A DNA stretch of 64,000 nucleotides from Pinus tabuliformis (taxonomy: Eukaryota; Streptophyta; Pinopsida; Pinales; Pinaceae): NCBI GenBank assembly GCA_031772625.1, contig CM062804.1:1019130514-1019194513 (forward strand), read 5' to 3'. Shown piece after piece: positions 57,721 through 64,000 of this stretch. Below the pieces are notes generated by a model that was not told the DNA's origin, searched no databases, and saw only the letters and a program-made list of their open reading frames with translations. Both the position numbers and the translations under genes were made by a program. The first letter of the stretch is position 1, and each line of letters opens with the position of its first letter.

Positions 57721-58935
57721 TGAAGAAATTTCAACCCCCACTCCAGTTATCAGGTTTTCTTATCACTCCATGCATTTAGTTTTAAATCCAAGCATGATAA
57801 AAATTCTAAAATCTGGAAATGAAAATATTTTTTTTAAAACCAAATTTAGAAATTTCACAACTGTTGAAATTGCAGAAATAAAACATAGCAAAATTATGAC
57901 AACCACACACAGAAAATAACACAGTGATTTTTGGTCAACGTGACCCTGACAAAACCCCCTACAACTCTTGGGGAAAACGAGTTTGAGATCTCTTATTTAT
58001 TTCTAAAAATGCTTTTACAAAGAAACTGAAATACACAGTGAAAATTTCAGCAACCACAAATTACAACTTATTTTGATTTCTGTGCTCGTATTCCACCTCG
58101 AAAATCGTGTCAATCAACAAACAGTCAAAACAGAAATTTTTCCAGCAATAAAACAACATTAAATGATGTATGACCTGCCTCGAAAAGCATGCCCAAAACT
58201 TGTTGTATGAAGCATACAGATTTCAACAGTACGACTGCCTCAAAATTCGTGGCCAAATCTGCCTCAAAATTCGTGCCCTTAATTTTGTCCCTCTTCCTCG
58301 ATTTTTGTGTTGTCCCTCTTTCTCGATATCTGTGCCTTTCTCCTGCTATACGATTTTTCCTTGAGATGCATGCCAATAAATGTTGTTGCCTAGATTTACT
58401 GAAATGTCTTCTTGCTACTTTCCTTCACTTCCTCACTGCTCAGAAATTTTCTCCTTGCTCTCTCTTCTCTTTCTCTCAAATGCTCATGAAAGAACGAATT
58501 GATCTCTTTTTTTTCCTCCTCCTTTTACTCTCTAAATGACATTTTGAGTTACCCTAAAATCTAATGGCTAAGATTCATTTAGATCTAGGGATGAGAATAA
58601 ATGTGCATTTAATTCTCACTTTCTATTTTTTAACTCACCCACTTAAATAAATACCCACTTAGATTTTTATTTCTATAGTCACTTGTTCACTTTCTAATTC
58701 TTCATTGGCATTAATAAAGTCACCTTTAAATTAGAATGTAACTTTACCACTTATAAAGTCACTTTTAAATGAGAATGTAACTTTACCACTTATAAAGTCG
58801 CTTTTAAATTAAATTGCCTTTACCACTTATAAAGTCACTTTAGGAGAAAAGTACAAATAAATTTGGACACTTTTCCTTAGTCCAAATATCAAAGCCCTAG
58901 GGAACCACTTGTACTCTGGTACCCAAATTTTAACA
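57721..58935 (-). repeat. Element G 5' LTR
   Basis: On the plus strand it starts TGAAGAAATT and ends AATTTTAACA. It has the 39-bp tandem with steps at 58714, 58753, 58792 and 58829, one more than the other LTR, which accounts for part of the length difference (1,215 against 1,151 bp). Confidence 0.93.
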
Positions 58936-59800
58936 GGAACACCATTGGTTTGGGTAGCTATTGCAACACCCTAGTACCTTCACTGTTGATGGTTGTTTCT
59001 ATAACACCTCATCCACATTGTTGCAAGACCTCTCATAGTTGTAATGAGACAAGATCCATATAACACAAGTCAACCGCTAATGCCTTGTTGTCACCATTGG
59101 ACACTCAGTGAAAGGACTAACCACTCGTTGCCTAACAAAGGAAACAAGAGGTGGTTCACACCATCCAGCATGGGAACTTCACTGTAATTGTTTTGACTAA
59201 CCTCCTAACTATCATGAAGGCCAATGAATCAGTAGTTGCTTGACAAATTTATGTTTTGGCTATATTTTTGTAATGAGGGGAGATAGCCTGAAAATTTGAG
59301 ATTCTCATGGTTGTCCTTAGACCTCAAGATTAAATTAAGAATTGAGGATTATGTATATATATCATGCTCCACTTGAGAAAGGGGGAAAGGGAGAGGATAA
59401 TCAAACAATTGTAATTGCATTCTAGTAAATTTTATTAACTTAAAGCTCACTAATTTTTGTTTAGATATATTCATGTATGTGTTGATAGTGTAAATCTTCT
59501 GCTAGACATTTAACAATGCCTCATTTGAGGAGGCAGGGCCCCTTCGTTAGTTAGGTATTGCATGTACTTTATCTTAACATAGTTTTTATTTCCATTTGCA
59601 TCATAGTTGTTAATAAGCTACTATGTTTTCTAATTCTAAATACTAGTTATGTTTTAGATTCCCTATATTGTAATTCTAGCCAACAATTTTCCAATATGCC
59701 AAATATAATCAATCCATTTTAGCATGTGTGTTTCTTCTACAAAGTCAAGGATTGAACAAACAACTTAATTTAGTCACCAATTTACTTTCTTGTTTTATTT
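58936..59800 (+). other. Right flank of element G, no gene
   Basis: The caacacc-type repeat continues to about 59030. The rest is AT-rich with no recognisable frame. It may include part of an LTR belonging to remnant J, but no second copy is in the window to prove it. Confidence 0.4.
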
Positions 59801-60055
59801 TGATGCAAGATTGTTTTCCTTTCTTGCAAAGTGTTTCCTTTTAGTAAATTGTGATTTCCTTTTCTGCAAGAGTGTTTTCTTTCAACAAGTGTGTTTTTTT
59901 TCCTTTTAGAAAAGTGTGATTTCCCTTCTGTAAGAGTGTTGTAGTTAACATTTCAATTCATGCAAGTGTGAATCTTTTAAACCCTGCGACTGTGAACCTT
60001 TCAATTCATGCAAGTGTGAATCCTTCAATTCCTACAGGTGTGAGGTTTGTTTTGC
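59801..60055 (+). repeat. Degenerate short repeat (gcaagtgtg/ttccttt)
   Basis: Units of about 22-35 bp close to ttccttttctgcaagtgtg recur at least eight times, changing gradually into ttcaattcatgcaagtgtgaat copies near 59955, 60002 and 60018. Confidence 0.65.
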
Positions 60056-60254
60056 CTATAGTTTGATAAAAACATAACATTCAACTCTACAATACTTAAT
60101 TAATGTTGCAACCTCATTAGCACTTAACAAATTGTATTATCATATATGGTGCACAGCAATTCACAAGTTCCAAACAAACACAAAATTGACAATTAAATGT
60201 ACAATTTTCTCATTTATCTACTAAGAAATTATAAGGTAATTGAAAAATCCATCA

Positions 60255-60280
60255 ATTTTTGTGTCATTGCTAGGAAACTG
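60255..60280 (+). other. Decayed gypsy primer site (tRNA-Asp type)
   Basis: The run tttttgtgtcattgctagga matches, with C-to-T and G-to-A type changes and one gap, the Athila-like site TTTTTGGCGCCGTTGCCGGG. Its position 0.7 kb before a same-strand gag remnant supports it. Confidence 0.45.
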
Positions 60281-60985
60281 CCAATAACACAATAGTTGTT
60301 TTGTTGCATGGTTTGATTGAGCCAATATTTTCCTTTTATAAGCTTGGTGTGAATTGTTTTTATTCAAAAAAAATTGTAAGTTGGTTTGTTTAAGAAAGCA
60401 TGTCTCTTTAAATTATCATGCATAAAATTAGAGATCAACAAGGTAGATTTGTTAGCTTTATCAAAATTCCCCACAAAACTAACATTGTAGGACAATCACA
60501 AGAGGAAAAGGGGCATGCTCAACCTAATTACTTAACTCCCACTAGCTAGCCCTCTTCCCAAAAAGAAGTTTCAATCTTCCATATAGGGACTTGAGACCAT
60601 GGAAGCTCATCTTCTATGCAAACAACGATACTATTCCATGAAGGCCACATAGAAAAGCAATTCCATTTGGAGGAGTTGATCTTTCCTTACTCTCCCAAAG
60701 CACCTTAAGAGGAAGAGGACATATTTTATGAGGAAATGCACAAGAGGACGATGTTAAGGAGGATACATCCACTTTTGAATTCCCCATTAGAGAATGAGCA
60801 GAAGAAACTAAGATGAAGAATATCAAACACTCATCCTTACCCAATTTCCATGGTTTATATAAAGAAAATTGGGACACCTTCCTCTTCAAGTAAATTTATC
60901 TTTGTAGAAGCTAGGACTATGTATTGGATATCAAAAAGTTGAAGAAACTTTTTCCTACCATGCACAAGAATGTTGCATTGTGTTG
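60281..60985 (+). other. Leader of remnant J, no clear gene
   Basis: Weak gag-like text appears from about 60740 (DVKEDTSTFEF, then LPNFHGLYKENWDTFLFK near 60830-60890) but is broken by stops. Confidence 0.4.
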
Positions 60986-62170
60986 ACTCATGGGTATTGG
61001 TAGAGATGATATCCGCAATTGGGAAAAAATGAAGAGAAAGTTCCTGGGAAAATATCAAGATTATTGCAAGGACAAGGACTAAAATGAGGAAGTATTTAAA
61101 AAGACTAAGAATGAATATGAAAGATTGGAAGACTATGTCAAATGATTCAATTACAACCTACGGTGGGAAATACAAGTAGACTTGGCTCCAGAGACACTAC
61201 GTCTTCTTGTTGCATGGAATTCATGATGATTGTATAAACCTCTTGAATTAATAGACAACATAGGATATGTCTCTCGACAACCTTATGATGCCATCGTTGA
61301 ACTATGTCAAAAATATTTTAGAGGGACATCAAAGAATAGGAAAGGACCAAGAGATATATTGGTGAAAGTTATAAAAATTATTTCCAATGGAGTTACTAGA
61401 GTTTATATTGGGAATGTGCTAGAAGAATTCAAGTTTTTTATACACAATTCACTAAGTTCTCAATTAGACACGCTATAATTGAATGAGGAAGGATCAGATT
61501 TGGCTTTGGAAATCTTTTAGCAAAGTGGAGGAGAAAGCACCCAATGAAGGTTTGTGTGATTTATAGCTAAGACCATGCCACAAGTAAGTGTCCATCTTTA
61601 CCTGGAATGAAAAATATGTATCAGGAAGCTGACGAACCTGAGAAAATGTGTTTTATCTCTTAGAAGCATCCATGGCATCCAATCCTCAAGAAATGATCCT
61701 GGATCAATCTCAATATTTTGATTTTTGCTAGTTTAACACTTCAATGCAATACTTTTCTCCGCAATGGTGTTTAGTTACCTAACCATATATGGCTCCCTCG
61801 CCAAACCAGCTCCCTCGCCAAACAAAATTTGGTAGAAAGGGTGGAAGAATCCATCCTTTGGTGGTTCTCAATAGGAATTCTTACATCCTCCCATGTAACT
61901 CCTTCCTTCTCTACCAATAAAACCATCCACATCAGCCTCTCCTTGACCTAAACTTCTTGCGCAATCAATCCCTAACCACAATAATGGTAAGACAATTCAA
62001 CCAACACAAGTTGTTGGGCTTGATACCTACCCTACTTACTTTATTTCCTCCCTAGAATGTCATGATATCCATCTTAGGTCAAGGAAGACTCAACTACAGA
62101 AAAAAGGTCAATAAAGACTCTCAATAAAGAAAATCCTCTAGTACAAATAGATCTTAATGAGGAGGCTTTG
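60986..62170 (+). pseudogene. Remnant J: gypsy gag
   Basis: Plus-strand text includes NWEKMKRKFLGKYQDYCKDK near 61018-61077, then EEVFKKTKNEYERLEDYVK. The frame 61230-61478 (82 codons) has NIGYVSRQPYDAIVELCQKY and FRGTSKNRKG. A decayed knuckle, CVIYS, stop, DHATSKCPSLPGMKN, lies near 61552-61615, followed by MCFIS and a Pro/Gln-rich tail. This order is that of a plant gypsy gag with a single knuckle (first Cys kept, second lost). Many stops. No protease or pol follows in the window. Confidence 0.55.
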
Positions 62171-63540
62171 AATGAAGAAATTGTTGTAGCCATTACAACA
62201 CCACCCAAATTTTTGGGCATATCCAAAATTTTGGGTACCCCACCACTTGCCCCAGGCTACTAGGGTTTCAATAAGGCCTTTAACCGGTTACTCTCCCTGC
62301 GGCCTTGCCTGTCCAACCCCTTTGGTCTGCCCACTCACGCTTCATACATTTCATCCACACATCATGTTTTATCTCAGACATAGGCCTTAGGATCACATTA
62401 GGGTTTCGAAGGTTAATGACTTCGTTGATGTGCTAAGAGTCTCTCATGATTTTGAAACTCATCTCCGCATGATACACATCGCGATCAGTAGATGTCCTAT
62501 ATTTGAGCAGGCATGCATTCAAGTTGGCTTCCCTTACAATTGACAATATTAGGGTTTAGGAGAAACCCTAAATTGTCAAAAGAGTGATCCCCTCCCTATT
62601 GTTACCAAATTTGCATGCCTCTAGGGGTGCATTTTCATTAGCATCATGGTGACAGTCATTTCAGAACATTTTCCCTAGGTTCTTGGTCGATCCTTCACCT
62701 CAGCATGTGCATTAGGGTTTGCGAGAATCATGACTTTCCCTTATCAGCTTTGTAACCCCAGGGACATGTGATTGAAGGCCCAACCTTGCTTTGAAATAAT
62801 CCTCACTCACTAGGGTTTATGGGAATACATTTTTCAATGGCACTGCCTCACCATCATCCTTGTCCCTTACAAATGTATTTGGTTTTGTGTATTGTAGTCC
62901 CCATCTTGCACACCTGAAACCCTGGATGATCAAATAAATCCCTGACCGATCATCATAACATCATCTTGGCATTGTTGGGCCTAATTTCTATAACTGCACT
63001 AGGGTGGGAAGGGACTCATTGTTTTAGTAATGCACTCGAAGTCTCAGATGACCCCAACTTTGTTTCTTGACCATGTGCATCGTGATAGAACAAAGACATC
63101 TTGCATTGCTGCCAGAGCATCTTTCAATGGCACTAGGGTTTATGAAACTACTTCCCCCCTCTCAGGCATCTTTAGAACCCCATGTCATAATGACCAAGGA
63201 CCCAACCTCACCGTGGATCAACCCTCACAAATTCTTCTAATATTTTTCATCCATGTTTATATTGATCTCCAAATTATTTGCTCGACCACGTGATGTATAG
63301 CACCTTAATTTGGAATACTCATGGTTCATGTTCCTTTAGTAAATTATTCACCTTATTTGTTTGAGTTCCACGCTTCCACATATAAATTATATGCATGTGT
63401 AAATCCTTTTAAAAAACTAATTGGTCTCGTTTCATCTTTTATTTCAGGAGATCAAGGGAAGGTGGCTTGGATGCATACTAATTGAGGCGACTTTATGACA
63501 AACTGGTGTCGAGTGCAATAAGCATATTTAAGGATGGGAG
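62171..63540 (+). repeat. Phrase repeat around YTAGGGTTT, no gene
   Basis: The core cattagggttt or cactagggttt recurs near 62262, 62395, 62550, 62710, 62812, 62998 and 63131, with about 100-185 bp between, and neighbours such as catcatcctt, cccaacctc and cttgcattg/cttgcacac recur too. Copies are too diverged to align by eye over their full length. No coding frame is supported. Confidence 0.4.
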
Positions 63541-63556
63541 GTTGTTTGGTAAATAT

Positions 63557-63583
63557 ATATATATATATATATCTATAAATGAA
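63557..63583. repeat. (AT)n microsatellite
   Basis: An atatatatat run with one tct interruption at its right end. Confidence 0.9.
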
Positions 63584-64000
63584 TCCTCCATGGTATTTCC
63601 CGCAATTTAAGCACTGTTATAAGGAACAAGTCAAGTGCTCGTTATGGGGTAAGCATTAAAATGCCTCTCGTTTGAGCAATACAAGGATATACATGAATGG
63701 TGAGAAGAGTTGTGGTGGAATCAAAACATCGGAAGGTGATTTCAAACCATGCCTTTAGAAGGAATTTCAAGAAGTCGCACATAGACCTAAACCAAACCAT
63801 GTGACCCATACAACCTCCACTAAGTTTTCCTATGCGACTTCTTCTGGGTTCGGCAAGCCACAGAGCCGTGTCTCAAGAGGCAAGCACACTAATCCCAGGT
63901 TTCATAAATACGTTGTGTGTCCACAAATACTATTTAAAGATCAGGCCACAATTCCCAACATGTGCATCAAGGATGAAAAGGCGCATGAAAGGTGATATAA
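63584..64000. other. No feature seen
   Basis: Unremarkable sequence to the window edge. The frame 63801-63995 has no recognisable motif. Confidence 0.4.

Larger units (their letters stand above)
27902..58935 (-). mobile_element. Element G: Ty1/copia retrotransposon split by two insertions
   Basis: LTRs 27902-29052 and 57721-58935 flank minus-strand gag, zinc knuckle, protease, integrase, RT and RNase H in copia order. Flanking gcaac (27897-27901) and ggaac (58936-58940) are a target duplication with one change. Element H (31058-38871) splits the integrase/RT spacer and element I (40176-56633) splits the protease region. Removing both, with one copy of each duplication, leaves 6,752 bp. LTR identity is near 89% by eye. 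All coding parts carry stops. Confidence 0.95.

Noticed and set aside
27902-58935. CRISPR-like or satellite explanation for the repeats at 45-55 kb
   Set aside because: Units are about 1.94 kb, encode gag and protease, and sit between LTRs with a target duplication; no short repeat-spacer pattern exists.
62262-63140. Interstitial telomere sequence
   Set aside because: Only single TAGGGTTT units about 100-185 bp apart, with no tandem TTTAGGG run.
1-64000. Host protein-coding genes, tRNA or rRNA genes
   Set aside because: No frame outside the elements shows a recognisable domain or exon series, and I saw no cloverleaf or rRNA sequence. TGGTATCAGAGC-like words are primer sites, not tRNA genes.

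Overview
The window is plant nuclear DNA made almost entirely of old, nested LTR retrotransposons. I found no host gene, rRNA, tRNA or CRISPR array. Nearly every coding frame is broken, and most LTR pairs differ at roughly one position in ten by eye (element H is clearly younger). Old, long-lived, deeply nested LTR elements suggest a large seed-plant genome, most likely a gymnosperm such as a conifer. That organism call is inference.

Layout, with letters used throughout. A fragment of an E-like LTR occupies 1-1007. Element A (1013-9598, + strand) has 1.1-kb LTRs, a gag remnant and a long unidentified decayed frame. Remnant B (9599-16055, + strand) carries gag and protease pieces of another element and is interrupted by element C (10503-14390), a non-coding LTR element with 182-bp LTRs and a perfect target-site duplication CTTTC. 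Remnant D (16056-18798, - strand) is the 5' half of a Ty1/copia element. Element E (18799-24841, - strand) has 1-kb LTRs and a non-coding interior holding a 340-bp foldback. F is a solo-like LTR with primer site at 26659-26840.

The right-hand half is one nest. Ty1/copia element G (27902-58935, - strand) would be 6,752 bp without insertions. Its integrase/RT spacer was split by element H (31058-38871, + strand, TSD CCCCT), which encodes two zinc knuckles and a retropepsin but no reverse transcriptase. Its protease region was split by element I (40176-56633, - strand, TSD CTCTG), a Ty3/gypsy chromovirus with integrase and chromodomain. The right flank (58936-64000) has degenerate repeats and a gypsy gag remnant J.

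The most unusual structure is inside element I. Between one pair of 436-bp LTRs, the segment leader-gag-protease-start of RT is repeated head to tail: five copies of about 1,944 bp or their derivatives (one of them rearranged into two partial copies) precede a final copy that runs on into the only RT, RNase H, integrase and chromodomain. The array adds about 10.5 kb to an element that would otherwise be about 5.9 kb. Every complete-unit junction has the same structure, including the same 12-base deletion, which points to one founding event followed by amplification. The units differ from one another about as much as the two LTRs do, so the array seems about as old as the insertion.
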